In this document: in pieces, positions 42,300-55,200 of the stretch
How the letters are laid out: each line of letters starts with the position of its first letter
Numbering within the stretch: the first letter of the stretch is position 1
From: Symbiodinium natans
Lineage: Eukaryota; Sar; Dinophyceae; Suessiales; Symbiodiniaceae
Direction: 5' to 3'
DNA: 64,000 bases
Assembly (NCBI GenBank): GCA_905221605.1
Contig: CAJNDS010000415.1
Location: 1-64,000, forward strand
The notes under the pieces: model-generated
Told to the model about the DNA's origin: nothing
The model's input: the letters and a program-made list of their open reading frames with translations, nothing else
Database searches by the model: none
Program-made: the position numbers and the translations under genes

Positions 42300-45200
42300 A
42301 GTGCACATCTTCCGGAGCCTCCACCATGCCAGCCGCCGCTGCCGCAGACCTTCTTCTCGAGGCGACTCTTCAGGCTTGCGCCGTAGCCCTTGCAAGCAGC
42401 GAAGGTTTCTTTGGTTGAACCATTTCCAGGGATCCCGCACATGACACTAGTCAGTTGATGAGGGTTGAGGGTTTAGGGTGTAGATTTGTAGGCCATTTGC
42501 TCAAAGATCAGGATTGGGGGTTGGAGACCGGAAGCTCAAATCTGTACACATCGTGCCGGTGAGCCTCTGGCCCTTTTGAAACTAATGACACGCCATTGTG
42601 CTGAGGAGCAGCTCTCTCTCTCCCGGCCACTAAAACAGTCGGGCTTGAAAGAGCAGGGCAGCCCTATGCTCGAACAAATCGCCCCTCAATGCCCGAAACC
42701 AGCGCACCGAGTAGTGGATGAAATGGATGTGGAACTGATCGATGCTGCCTCGGTAATGGAAACAAATCCAACAACTCTCCAGACGTAATACACAGGGTCA
42801 ACAAGGCACCAGCTACACAAGGTCTTGGCTTCGAAGGAGCCAAGCTACGATGGTGCATCGGGTTCACGACCAAAGCACAGCCAGCATTGCCGCATCGCGC
42901 GTGGGCAGCGTTCATGCCGGCATTGTAGTATCCCACCTAAATTCATTCACCGATGCTTCAAGTCTACCGCAGGCCGGGAAGGAGAAAACGATGCAACGAG
43001 CCAACACATTTCTGTGAACAAAAGAGCAGCATCCAAAATCAAACCCCCGAAAGTCATGAAGCGAAGCCCTGTGCGCTGAAGACCTGGCAAGGCACGTTGC
43101 CGCTGTTGAGATCTTCGAGGCCTTTCCCTGCGCCCCACATCTTATCGCCGCCTCTCCGGGGCATCTCTGGAATTGGGCCCTGTCTTTATCGATCGTTCAA
43201 CGTGACCTAGCAATATCAGGGCATCTCTATTTACGAACTTCGCGTAGTCACGAAGAAGAGACAGGAATGTCCAATTCCTTCCCTCCCTTCCAGCCCTGTG
43301 AGCTTGGGCTTGGGGATCCCTCTGAACCTGCTGGTCATTGCCGCGACAGTGAGAGCACAGTTGCGAAAGTCCGACATGGGCTTGTTATGTCTCGTAGGTG
43401 CCTCAAGAACTGCAACGAGTTTGCAGAGAGCTTGTGCCTTGAGCCCAACCTGCCCAGGTAGCAGAAAGCTGCTCACCCTCCGGATCGATGGTGGCATTCA
43501 GGTCGTAGTCCTGCGCGAGGGGGGTTGACTTTCACTTGCTCAGGCTATGTAACAAGGACATCCTCTACTCAGCTAATCTGCAGGCGTTGGCTGGGAATTT
43601 AAGATCGACTCGATGGAAGTGCCAAAAGGTGATCGACTCGATGGAAGTGCCAAAAGGTACTGAGTTGAGAGACAGTCACTCTCATGAACCTCTCATGACC
43701 ATCTGTCTGCTAATGGTCTCAATCCTGGTGCTCGAAGACATCAGCAGACTGCGCCGTGCCTGCAGAATGCCAGCTCGACAAGCGGCTACTGACAAAATAA
43801 CGCTCCAACATGGCGGCGCCCCTTTTCCTGCCCAAATTTTTCAAGCAACATCACGTGCATGTCACGATGTCAAGATGTCAATGATCGATGGTCAATCGAC
43901 ATCCTCAAGCCAGAGCTTCTAACTCCCGCATGCAAGGGCAGAGCAGGCAGCCCAACGAATCGAGAGTCTAAGGCAGGTAGCCTTATAGGGCTTTAGGGTC
44001 TCACATCTTCCAGGATATCCAGGGTCAGGTTGTTCTTCTCCGTCGCAAGAGGGCGGTTTCATGCTTCCCGTTGCAAATTGAAATCCGTTACTCCCAAACC
44101 TCAACAAGGGAAACCCTAAACCCTAAGTCCTAAAAGGTGTGGCCTTGCATCTGAAGGGCATTCAGGGCGCACTGCTCGCCCACACACTCCTTGGAGCGCT
44201 TGCAAGGGGCCAATTCTTTGAGGGAGTTCCTTCACTGGCAGAGCTCATGCTGCACGTTGGCCCCTTGGGTGTGAGGCCTGAAATTCTGCTTCCCGCTCCC
44301 GCGCTCTCTCTCTCTCCTTCTCTCTCTCTCTCTCTCTCGCCTCTCTCTCTCTCTCTCTCACCCTTTCCCTCTGGTACTTCTTAATTTCTTCCCGCGCTCT
44401 CTGGCTGTCCCTTCCTTCCTCCCTTCCTCCCTTCCTTCCTTCCCTTCATGCCAACGCCACGAAGGGGCCGCCCAAAGGCTGTGTGAAACATGAATGCCTA
44501 TGATGCCTCGCCGAAGGATTTTGGGAGATAGTTTCGAGGGATTTTCCAAGATCCCCCTGGTCGAGATTCACTGGCTGGACCGTGTTGGCCGCGGCACATA
44601 CATTGATTGTCGGGATGTGTGGTTTCCCCTGACATCTCTTGCTGCATTGGCCAGCAGTCTCATCGACCTTTCCTTCGCCGTTTCACGTTAAGTAGGTCTA
44701 ACCGGTGATGGATCATTTTGCCCCCGGGGTGGCTGCGTCGTCATCCCATTATTGTGTCGCGCCTGTTGCATGGAACTCAGGTGTTGAATTACTACGCATC
44801 ACCGTCTCTGTTTCTTGCAATGGGGTAATCCGTGGGGTCCAAGAGTCTGAGGACTCCGAGAAAAGGCTCCCAACAAAACTTCCTAACCATTAGGGTAGCA
44901 GCAGTACCCGAATAACAATACGGGAGCTGCTCAAGAAACCACTCAACCCTCTCAAGCCCGAAGCCATGCCCGAGAGCTACCAAACCAGGCTCACCCAACC
45001 CAAGTCCAGGCACATCATCCATAGCCACAGCCTGCGTCACCTGCAAATGACTGCAGGGACCAGTGTGTCAGGGCTGAGCCGAGTTATCCTGTGCGGCTTG
45101 GACTGCTGTTGCCCCGACAGGAGCTCGAGACATTGTGCACGCCCTCCACGACGCTGCTCCACTTGCAGTTTTTCGTGTTCACTCGACAGGCACAATCAGT

Positions 45201-45750
45201 CCAGCTAAATGCTGTGTCTGAACCCTTAACCTCGCAGTCACATCAGTCGGTTCATTCGAACAACACCAATCGGTTCATTCAGACGAACAATTTTGGGGGA
45301 TTGTCTCCCCGAGGCAATTCGATATGCCATCTAAAGCATGGACCGAACCTACACATTACATGACTGTCACTTCGGAACTCCATGCTTAGAAGAATGGTCG
45401 CTTTTCAGCCCCCCAGCCCAAATACCGGCCTCGTCGGTGGCTTTTGCCATGGCAAAACCCAGCACCAAGAGCTTCGTAATCACCGCCATTGGTGCCGAAA
45501 TCGCTTCTTTGATTGCGCGAAAAGAAATTGCAGACCCGCGTGTGGGATCTTGGGCCGGAGCAGTATCATAGGCATTTCATGCCACTACATGATCATGACT
45601 ACTTGGCCCCTCTCTCCACAGTTATCATCATTCTCAACGCAGAGGTCGGCGAGAAGTCTATTTCTTTCCGCGTGCTACAAGAAAAAACCCTCACTCAGCT
45701 GCTCGGCTACTTCTGCGCCCTTTCGCGACAGGCTTTCAAAACACCGCGTA
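42300..45750. other. Repeat-rich interval without a supportable gene
   Basis: Short overlapping frames only. Contains a TC tract with CCTT-rich tail (44308-44450) and a 28-bp tandem duplication (43603-43658). Confidence 0.35.
43603..43658. repeat. Perfect 28-bp tandem duplication
   Basis: 'gatcgactcgatggaagtgc' plus eight further bases (ccaaaaggt end) is repeated exactly once, head to tail. Confidence 0.92.
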
Positions 45751-45760
45751 AACCCCAAAC

Positions 45761-45860
45761 CTTGGGATATGCCCCCTTATACGAACAGTCCTTAGTAGGG
45801 ATTATAGTACCCCGATTATAGTCCCTATTAAGGACTGTTATTATAGGGGGGAACATCCAA
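45761..45860. mobile_element. Fold-back element, complete copy (family also at 51726-51800)
   Basis: The two arms of about 47 bp are imperfect reverse complements; the core AACAGTCCTTA (45784-45794) pairs with TAAGGACTGTT (45829-45839), and TAGGGATTATAG pairs with TATAGTCCCTA. The outer parts (TGCCCCCTTATACG / ATAATAGGGGGGAACATCC) also match. A second, diverged copy of the arm lies inverted at 51726-51800. Confidence 0.7.
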
Positions 45861-45999
45861 CCTAAACCATGTAAACCGGCTAACCCAGGTACAAACGCAT
45901 AGTGCGACAAAATGGCATGCAGGGCCAGCGCAGCGTCACTGGCGAGCCGCACTAGCGCGCCGTCCGCCGTCACCTGGTCAGGTCTCTAAACGAATCGTT

Positions 46000-48890
46000 T
46001 TTTACATATATATATATACACATGCACTGCACACATACACATAAGTCAACAACTAAATAAACAATATCATCAAGACATATATATATATATATTATATCAT
46101 GTATCACATGGTATATACATGTACTCTTTGTGGAAAGGGTGTGAGACAGTGTGTGAATCATGCGTTGAAGATACGATGGCAGATGGCCTGTGACCAACTC
46201 CCGCTGATGCCCTGCAAAACGTATGCGTGAGACGGCGCGCGCATCCCACAGAGAGTCCGAGAACGAGCACGCATTTCCAAAGAAAGCTCGTTCTCATCTT
46301 CCATCAAACAAACCCTGAAGAATTGCATTTTGCAATCGTACCCCCTTGAATCCTTAACCCCTAAACCCTAAACCAACCTACCCAACTTCGCACTGAGCTC
46401 AGGCTCAGATCTCTTAAAGGATCCAAGAGGCCACCAGGGCCTGCGCCGCGTCGCCCAGGCGCAGCTTTCGCACCTCTCCAGGCAAGTCTCCGACATTTTA
46501 GGGTTTAGGGTTTTTAGGGGCGGTGAGCTTTGAAAGGGAGGAGGCTGGCTCTTTGTGGGCGTTTTGATCACCTCTCGTCGTCTATCGTTAGAGGTTGGAG
46601 TGCGGGACATGGCAGCAGTGTTCGTGGTTCAGGATAGAGCAGTTCTCTATAAAGCCTTCAGACCCTGAACCATCGATACGCCCAAGCGGCAAGGACGTCT
46701 GGGGTCCAGCTCAGGATAGTGATAGTGATAGAGCTTGTCCAACTTGGAAGGACCATGATTCGACATGATCATGTCTTGCATGTCTCGTACTCTGCTAGAA
46801 TGTGCTGTAGTCACGGTGCAACGATCAAGATCCATAAGCAGATATATGGCGTAGACAACACATGTCGCTAGTGCTGGCGACCTTTCTGGGAATGCGCCAT
46901 CCGCTCAGTCACCTACGGGTCCTTACACGCTTGCTCCATACCCTTCTATACCTTGAAGGTTTCCGATATTCTCCAAACAAACAAGGGTCTGCGAGGGACC
47001 CATACTTTTTCACTAGAAAGGTCCTCCACCCGCCTGGCACTCACGTACCCTGCTGTCCCCGGTTTTAGGGCGAGACAGGGCTATGGCAGGGCATGTGAAA
47101 GCCGTTTTTTCCTCAAGCTTTTGTGAACTTCCCAAGCTGTGCAATGTGGGAGTTCCTGTACCAAGCTGAAACACATGACGCGCGAGATCAGCTTCTACAA
47201 AGTCTCCGAGCGCAATGCCCATCAATTAACACGAATGTTGACCTTGAGAACCGGCGTCAGGCAAATTATCCCATGCACGCGCGAGCCCTCACTCAAGTGT
47301 GGGCTTGAGACCAGAAAGCTCAGGCTCAACGATCTGTCCGACGAAGAAAATCATGCCTGAGATGATTCTGAAGGGGATGGTATTTCTTGAGAGTCCTTGA
47401 AATTCACGGCTAACAGGCTAACACCGAAACGAATTCCTAAACCGAAGGCCCTTGTAGTCGGCTGCGAACAGAGAGTTGCAGTCTACTCCGGTCTGTGCCC
47501 AGGGCAACCTGCTACCAATCAGAAGCTCAAAAAATGGCCGCTATATCATTTTTGGTTTCTTATATGACTATGTGCAACCCTGTGTCCAAGGGCAGTATCC
47601 AAATTTTGACTGCAATGGTGAGTGCTCGCATGTGGAAAAACGAATCTGGAGTCATGCCAGCCCGGAATGTTCCTGTCAAGGTTTGAGAGCTGGCATCTGA
47701 AGAGTATGAGTCTTAAAAAACCTGGCAGTGAACCTCCGACGAAACTCCAGTAACAGCTTTGAAGCGCGGACCTTAGACAATGTGCGAGCTGAGGATCTGA
47801 TCGGTCTGAATGTGCGAAGTGAGGATTTGATCAATACGCCATTCAATATGCCACATGCGATACGTGCGGCACGAGACATGCGAAAGCCGGCACGTGCGAA
47901 GTGTCATGGTGGGCAGCACGCATCAATCAGCATGCTAGACACCTGAAGAGCAACCACATTCACAAGCCAGGAACTTTCGAAGCAACACGGCTGGCGAGTT
48001 GCACAACGGAACGTTGTCCGATTGCGGCAAGAAAGTGGCTTATACGAACGCAAGCTTCCGCAAACGCCGATATTGCCCCGAGCAAGGAGTGGACGCAAAC
48101 AACTTCGGAGCAAAACCAAGATGTGGCTGTTTAAGCAGGTGTGGGAGCGGACGTCGAGTTTTTTGCAAGCACACGTGCAGATCCGGCAATGACTTCGCTA
48201 ATGCCGGTTGAAATCTAATTCAAACGTGAAACAGCAAAACAAAATTAAAGACACCGCAACATGCGAAGCGCCATAGTGATTGACATAAGTCGCTCGGTTG
48301 TTCATGTTCGGCATCTGCGATGTGCTGCAGTACATGGCAATGGCCAGTGGAGGCGTCGGAGCGGCATCACGCGTGGTTGCACCACGAGCTGGGCAAAGAA
48401 AAGTGCGCGGGACCGTTCGCCGGAGGAAATGCTGGGAAAGTGTCGGGAAGAAACGGCTAGGAAAGCGTAAGCCCAGGACACCCAGTAGGCCGCTAGTGCA
48501 TGACCAGCTTTGCTGCAGACACCGCAAGCGCGTCATCGTTGGCAGGGGCAAGTGGTGCGGCGGATGGCAGCGCACTCGGAACACGGGCCACATGCTGACG
48601 TATACGCATTCGTCGATGAAACATCCATATCCTGCGACCCGGCATACGCAAGTATGGCATTCCTCACCGAACATTGATGTGCACCGTGGAACAGCACGTG
48701 TGTGGAACTCCGCAGGCGAGGAACCGCCGGACTGGTCTGTGTGCAAGTGCGATTGCGGCGTTCGATGGGGTGAGTTTGTTTTATGTTTCGCTGGTGGCCG
48801 TTCCGCTGCTACTAAGGTGGGGGTCCGAGTTTCGCTCCGGCTTGATGTTTGAGTCCGCTGTTATACCAGAGATTCACCAGTGATGAACCC
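46000..48890. other. Interval without a supportable gene
   Basis: TA repeats at 46006-46018 and 46077-46094; CCCTAAA remnants near 46360 and 46500. Around 47765-47840 there is a two-copy ~34-bp repeat (gtgcgarstgaggatytgatc). From 47.7 to 48.9 kb the DNA is rich in TGCGA/CGCAAG words, and long frames are open on both strands (48198-48852), which argues for a compositional effect rather than a gene. Confidence 0.35.
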
Positions 48891-48921
48891 TCGTGGTTTC
48901 AACAAGTGTGTAAGTAAGTGT

Positions 48922-48923
<2 letters not shown>

Positions 48924-48999
<76 letters not shown>

Positions 49000-49235
49000 T
49001 GTGCGTGGGTGGTGGGTGGGTGGGTGGTGTGGTTGGGTGGTGTGGGTGGTGTGGGTGGGGTGGGTGTGGGTGTGGGTGGTGGGTGGGTGTGGTGGGTGGG
49101 TGTGGGTGGGTGGGTGTGGGTGGGTGGGTGTGGGTGGGTGGGTGTGGGTGGGTGGGTGGGTGGGTGTGTGGGAGTGTGGGTTTGTGTTGTGTGGGTGCGG
49201 GGTTGTGGGTGTGGGTGTGTGGGTGGTGTGTGGGA
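48924..49235. repeat. Compound (GT)n and (GGGTGT/GGGT)n microsatellite
   Basis: 75 bp of pure GT followed by about 235 bp of G-rich GGGT/GGGTGT units. It begins about 45 bp downstream of the last recognised serpin exon, probably inside its final intron or 3' flank. The G-rich strand could form quadruplexes. Confidence 0.93.
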
Positions 49236-49274
49236 GGTTTTCGCCTATGCAAGCCCTAAACCCCTCACACAAGG

Positions 49275-52200
49275 TGCCATCGCGGTCGCTGAGCAGGAAG
49301 AGGAAGGGCCGGTCAACGTTCATGAACTTCGGTGGATTCAACGGCATACTCCTGGCTGCTCTTGGAGTGAGTACGTAGCCAAATCTCGTGTTGCTTGCAG
49401 GGCAGACGATGCTTTGTCCGAGTTGCTTAAGGGCTTTCGACGCTCACACTCGCACACGGCAGTCAAGGCAAATATTGGCAGAGACGGTACCTTGCTTAAT
49501 AAGCTGCTTTTCCACTACCGCCTAGCTGGAATACTGGAGGGCTGGAGGGAAACTCTTGCATCTCAGTTCTGCACCGACACTCCTCGTCATCATCACCGCA
49601 CCGGTAGCTGCAGCTGCAACGGTGCCCTCCTCGTTAACCTCCAGGGTGGCCTTGTGAATCACATCACCGATCACCACCTCCCTTAGTGCAGCATTGAACT
49701 GGTTTTTGTTTGTCTGTTTCAGTGACAAAAGGTTTAGGGTTCAGGGTTTGGGGTAGTAGGCTGATGAGGCTTCAGTGTTCAAGGTTTCAACTCTCACACT
49801 AGCGCACGCGCAGGCAAGGCTCCAGTAGAATCCACAAGCTAACATACCACCACTCATTACACGACATGAGAACCGAATTTGGGCAGTGTGCATGGAGAGC
49901 CTTGTTCTTTGCGGTTCAAGAGGATAACTTCAAGATGAGACTGCAATGAGCTGCGTTGCGCACGGCATGCGGGCCTTACCTTGCCAACAGCCCAGCTGCA
50001 ATCGAAGTACACAAGCGCTGTTACCGGATGCTCTAGCTTGGAGGTTGGAGGTTCGAGGCTAAGCCGATTACCCTTTTGTGGGTGGCCAGTCTCGCAACAT
50101 TTCTGGCCATGGCGGTAGCTCAGTGGTGAGAGTCAGTCCAACGCCCGGCCCTTGATCAATTCCATGTCCGTGTGGTGATTCCGATTCTTCTCTGCGGTCG
50201 GGACGCAGCAACGAAAAAATGGGGGGCTTCCCAGCCCCACAAGTTCTGCGCCCTGGCTGTGTGAACCAGGCTGGGTCCCCACAAAGATGGCAAAGGTTCG
50301 CCCTGTTCTTGTCTCGGGTTTGCTGCTCGGCCCCTCCTCCCCCCACACTCAGTCGTGCTTCTTCCTGTCCCCCTTAGGAGTGTGTTGGCCGGTTTTTCGC
50401 TTTCGGACACGAACTCCATGAAGTCAGGTTCAGCCGTTGAAGATACATTGTGGCTTGGAGTCCAGTTCAGTGGGAAGCCCTATCTCCCTCCCTCCCTCGT
50501 AGTGCAGAACCAAGCCCTGCAATCTGCCAAGAGATCCCTGAGCTGCGCTTGAGTTTTTTGCATTTTGAGCCATGATGTCTGGAGGTCTGAAGCCCAGCTG
50601 GCACACGTCAAGACGCGACAGACATGAAACCCTTCATAGGCCACAAAAGACCAAGACCAAACAGAAGCCAGGTGGCGGGTCCTCTGTCATCCTAAGGAAT
50701 CCGCCCGAGGATTTGAAGGCTTCCTCCAAGGCTTTGAAATATGGGGTGGGGGGGTGGGGGGGTGGAGGGTGGGCGTTGGAGTCGTGACAGTTCCGTTTTA
50801 GGAATGCACACGCAATAGGCACATCTAAATAAATATATACATACATATATATATATATGTATGTATACATGTGACATGCGTATGCATAAGTATGCGTCTG
50901 TAGCTGCCAGATGCGCATCATGAATGGACCCCCTGTGTCTGTAGAGACAAAGGAAAAAGAGCAAGAGGCAAGAGCTCTCTCAACCGAAAGCACTGCACCC
51001 TAAGCTCTACCCTTGTACACTTGTAAGGCGGCGTGTCGCAGTGGGTTTCAAGATGTCGACATTCCATCACCGGTTCCTATGTGCAGGGAAACTGTCTTGA
51101 GCTGGGCGATGAATGAATTCCGGAGATTGATTGCAACATGCCGAAACTGAAAGTGGCTCCTTGAGCAACTTGAGGCCCCAACACCTTCAGTAAGCCTCCC
51201 AAAGACCCAGCAGGTAGACCTGGCTGTACATTCTAAAGCAAGTAGATGTCCTGGAGGCCCAGCTTCTGCAAAGCCCACTTGATCGAACCACCAGCACCTG
51301 GGTTGCGATGATTCTGGCTCCAAAAGGCACGAAACATCCCACCAAAAGCCCAAACCCGAAACCCGAACAAGCACAATACCAAAACAAAACAAGAACTCCG
51401 GGTGGATTTTTGCGGCCCTGGCTCGTTGTTGGGGCCCAATTCGGGGTCGGGGTTGGGAACTGAGGGCTTGGAGCTTATGGCCGGCAGGGCTCCGAGAGCA
51501 CAAGCATCCAGCAAAAAATGCTCCAAAAGGTGAAGCATGGTTTCGACTTGGGATGTAGGGTTTAGGGTTTTGGGGTTTAGGGTTTTATACTAACAGTCCC
51601 TTTTTTGAACCCAGACTCTGTACGGCAGCTGACACAATGACAATTGCATCGGCTTACTTCCCAGAAACTTTAAATGTAACATCCAAGAACGTCAAGCGAC
51701 CTCAACCTCAAGGCTTGCAAATCGCAGTCCCTAAACGGGATTCTAATAGGGGTACTGCAATCCCTAGCAAGGACTGTTCGTATGAGGGGGAGCATCCCAA
51801 GTTTCGACACTCACACTTGCGCGAGGCAAGGATACGACGCAGAGTCCACACTGCGACAATTCCAGGGAGGATCGGGACGAGTCCAAACAAGGGGGCTTAC
51901 GTTTTGGGGCTGGCGACAAGCACGAAGTTCACCGGGATGTTACTCATGTTACTTGAGCCCCAATTGCACGCGATGTCAAAATAATAACAGCAAGAACGCC
52001 GGCAACCCCAAAACCCCAAAAACCCGACCCAAGACGCCCAACCCGAAGGAACCGAAGCCCCTAAACCCTAAACCCTAACCCCTAAACCCCTAAACCCCTA
52101 AACCCCTAAACCCCTAAACCCCTAAACCCCTAAACCCCTAAACCCCTAAACCCCTAAACCCCTAACCCTAAACCACATCCCTGCCGGTTCAGAGCCCGAG

Positions 52201-55200
52201 GCACTCAGGCTGAATCGGGGCAGGGCGAGCTGCACTTCAGTCTTGAGAAGTTCCTCTTCATGTTCTTGGAGCTCTGGTCAAAAAGTGGGAGGGAATTTAG
52301 GGTTGAGGGTTTAGGGTGGAGCATCCTGAAACATTCAGGTGTTCCTATGTGAGGGGGACGCCTACTTTGTGTATAGCTTCGAATTCGGAATCTAGTTCAG
52401 TGCTAAGGGCCAACGGAACCTCTAAACAAAAACATATCCTTTCGCAAAACGGCCCGTCTCCTTGTTTAAGGAATCCCAGGCCAGCTCCAAGGAATTGGCC
52501 ACCTCAAGCTTTGGGGGTGTAGGGTTTAGGGTTTAGGGATTAGGACTTGTAGGGTATGGGCTGGACTGATGGTCTAGGGTTTGTGACTGCCCCAACATAC
52601 TCCAACTCGAACCAACCCAACTTCATGTTCCGCCGGTCTGGTATGGTAGTCCTCATCAAAAACGGCAGTGTCTGGCACAACAAAGCACACTGACAAAAGC
52701 CCAAGTCACCTCGGACAGCGCTCCCACACCCTCTTCGCGTGGCAGAATGATCGTGGCCTTTCTTCTCCACCCCAGGACAAAACACGAAAAAATCTCACAA
52801 ACGACTCTACATGCTCTTAAAGCCTAAACCAGCCAACCACACTCTCTCTCACAAAAGCTCAAATGTCTGGAAAGGGAGGACGAAGTTGCCCATGTCTGAT
52901 CATCGTTGTATGGCAAACGTACAGCTTGGAATTGATCATTCTCCGTATACAGCATCTCCTTCTCCTGCGAGACACCGGTGCTCGCCATCAAGAAAGGACT
53001 CTTGGGGCTCAGGGTTGAAACAGAGCAGGTTGTGGGGTTAGGGCCTGCCCTTGCTTTTGGCACCAGGCCGTTTCTATGCCCAAGAAGCAAGAGAGACGGC
53101 AAACTCATGGAGAACGGAGTCCTTCTTGTGCATCATGTCGCATTGGAGCTGTGATGAGAAGCCTTTGAACTCTGAGTTCCGGGTCTGCGCCACGTCGAAG
53201 CTTTTCGCCCATGAGCCCTTGCCAGCGCCATGTGTGCAACTTTATATGTATACAGCTGTAAGCCGTAAACCCTAGAAACAACAAGACCTGCTAGGCTTTG
53301 CTCCAGAAAAATGATTTGGGCCTGGCCTTGAAGAACACTGTGTTCACCAGGACCAGGACCTAAGCTCATGCTGCCCAAGAATGCCCAGAAAACCGCCGAA
53401 AAAAAAAAAAAAAAAAAACAACCCGTGGTTCACGCACGGCTGGCAAGGCTTCAGTTCGTCGGTCTGTTCACCAGTGACGTCACTTTCGACGTTGTTGTCT
53501 ATAGGGCAGAGCTCTTTCAGCGCGAACCCAGCAGCTGCACAACATCGCTCTCACTTAAGTGCTCTATAACCTCCAGATGTTGACAGAAGCCGAGAATTAA
53601 CCCCCAATACCGGCGCTCGAAAGAAGGCGGAGGTTCAGCGCCGCGAGGCCCTGGCTCGGCCGCTGGGAGAGGATGAGGCGCTGCCTTACCTCCCTCATCC
53701 ATTTCTGCACCAAGTTGTCGCTCTCTTTCCACCCAAAGCTGGTATCCAATCGGCCCATGGCCTGGACCATCAGCGACACACCCGGGCAGCGGTCTTCGAA
53801 GAAGGTGAGGGCCTCTTCCTTCGTGAAGCCGTTGCTGTCACCCGTCACCAGCTTGTGCACACCCACGAGGCTCTCTGCGGCATTCTCGTTGCTTTGCTCA
53901 ATCTTCTCCTCGCGGGCAAAGTGTCGGGCAAGCTGCCGGGGAGGCAGCTTCAGGGACGCGTGGTTGCAGAAGAACACATCCTCCGGTAGCAGGAGGTCAT
54001 TGAGACTTTGAAGCGGGCGCCTGGTCACACGCAACATGGCCTCCCGGTCCCTCAAAGAGAAGCCGCCGTTGCCGCCCTTGTCGGGACAGTCCGCCACCAA
54101 GTGGCCCCAAGGAGCCCCTACGTAGTCGTAGGGCAAAAAGGGCCTGATGCTTGCATGGGCCGAGTTGCAGAGCCAGGTATCTGTCTGTGCCAGCAAGATC
54201 TTCGGCGTCAGCGCGGAAGACCAGAAGTCGGGAGCTTTGAGCATGGAGGAGTAGCGGTCTGTAGACAGGTTGCCCTGAAAGAAGTTTGAAGGTAGACGCG
54301 TTAGAACCAGGACCCCCTTGTTTCGCAGATTCTTGAGGGTCTTCTCCTGGTACACAAACTCCTCGTTGGCCAGGCCGTGGAGGATTTGCACCTGTAGCTC
54401 AGGGAAGTGCGTGTGAGCCTGGAGGGCCACCAAAGGCAAGCTTGTCAATGGCCTCGGCTCCGGAATCATTATGGAGAGCTCGGAGCGGTTGTACTCCGGC
54501 ATGCGGTGCTGCACGGCGCTCGTGGTCGTCAGCACACTGAGCAGCACGGGCCACATGCTGGCATGCGGCGTTGTGCGGGGGCAGGGAGACTCCATTTCTC
54601 GGGCTTGCGGAACCCTTGTAAGTCACAACAATAAGGAGCCTCTCCCAGCCCGCGCACGCTAGTAGAGTGGTCGCGTTACCGGAACGTCAAGGCAGAGCGC
54701 CTCGACCGGACTTGGCTTGAGCCGCAGCCACAGTGTTTAGTGTGCATGGGTTGAGAGTGCAATCAAGGTTCCCGTCATCAGAGTGGTTTGACAGCTCCTT
54801 GAAGTTTTTTGGACCCCGAATACGGCTACGGATCGCGTGAGCAAGAACCCATTTTTCGCCATACCAGGGTCAGGGAAGGCTGCTAACTTTGGTAGGCCGA
54901 AAGCTGCTTCCAAAACTTCGTTGTTTATTGGATTGGAAGCTCCAAGAACACTCTCGTTTGGTGGCGTGCGTAGTTCCTTGATGACAGCGTGTGTGGTTGA
55001 ACATCTTAGATCGGGATTCGTTGTTTCACTCTTTTGGGTTTGGAGTTGGGTTCTGCATGCATGTCTGCCTGCGCTAGTCCAGACATGAATATCCCTCTAA
55101 CCCCCTAAACCCTACAAACCTTAAGCTCTCCCTAAACCCTAAACCCTTTTTCACCAAGGCACAGTGAGGTCATCCAGCTTGTTGTCGAAGAGCGTCGGGA

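Larger units (their letters stand above)
49745..52300. other. Serpin intron sequence with repeats
   Basis: Contains a tRNA-like A box (50111-50160), TA repeats (50832-50862), TTTAGGG units (51557-51584), an inverted copy of the fold-back family (51726-51800) and the CCCCTAAA array (52058-52172). One serpin exon (the region just before the hinge) should lie here but was not recognised. Confidence 0.4.

Noticed and set aside
48198-48852. Overlapping 182- and 184-codon frames on both strands
   Set aside because: Both are open over the same interval, neither shows a domain, and the region has skewed word composition that suppresses stops.
48874-49378. His/Pro/Thr-rich and Val/Cys/Gly-rich frames over the GT array
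   Set aside because: Microsatellite artefacts, apart from the serpin exon at about 49275-49351 that one of them happens to include.
53401-53418. A18 run as poly-A tail of a retroposed glycosyltransferase
   Set aside because: The run is adenine on the plus strand, but the gene is on the minus strand, so orientation is wrong for a tail.
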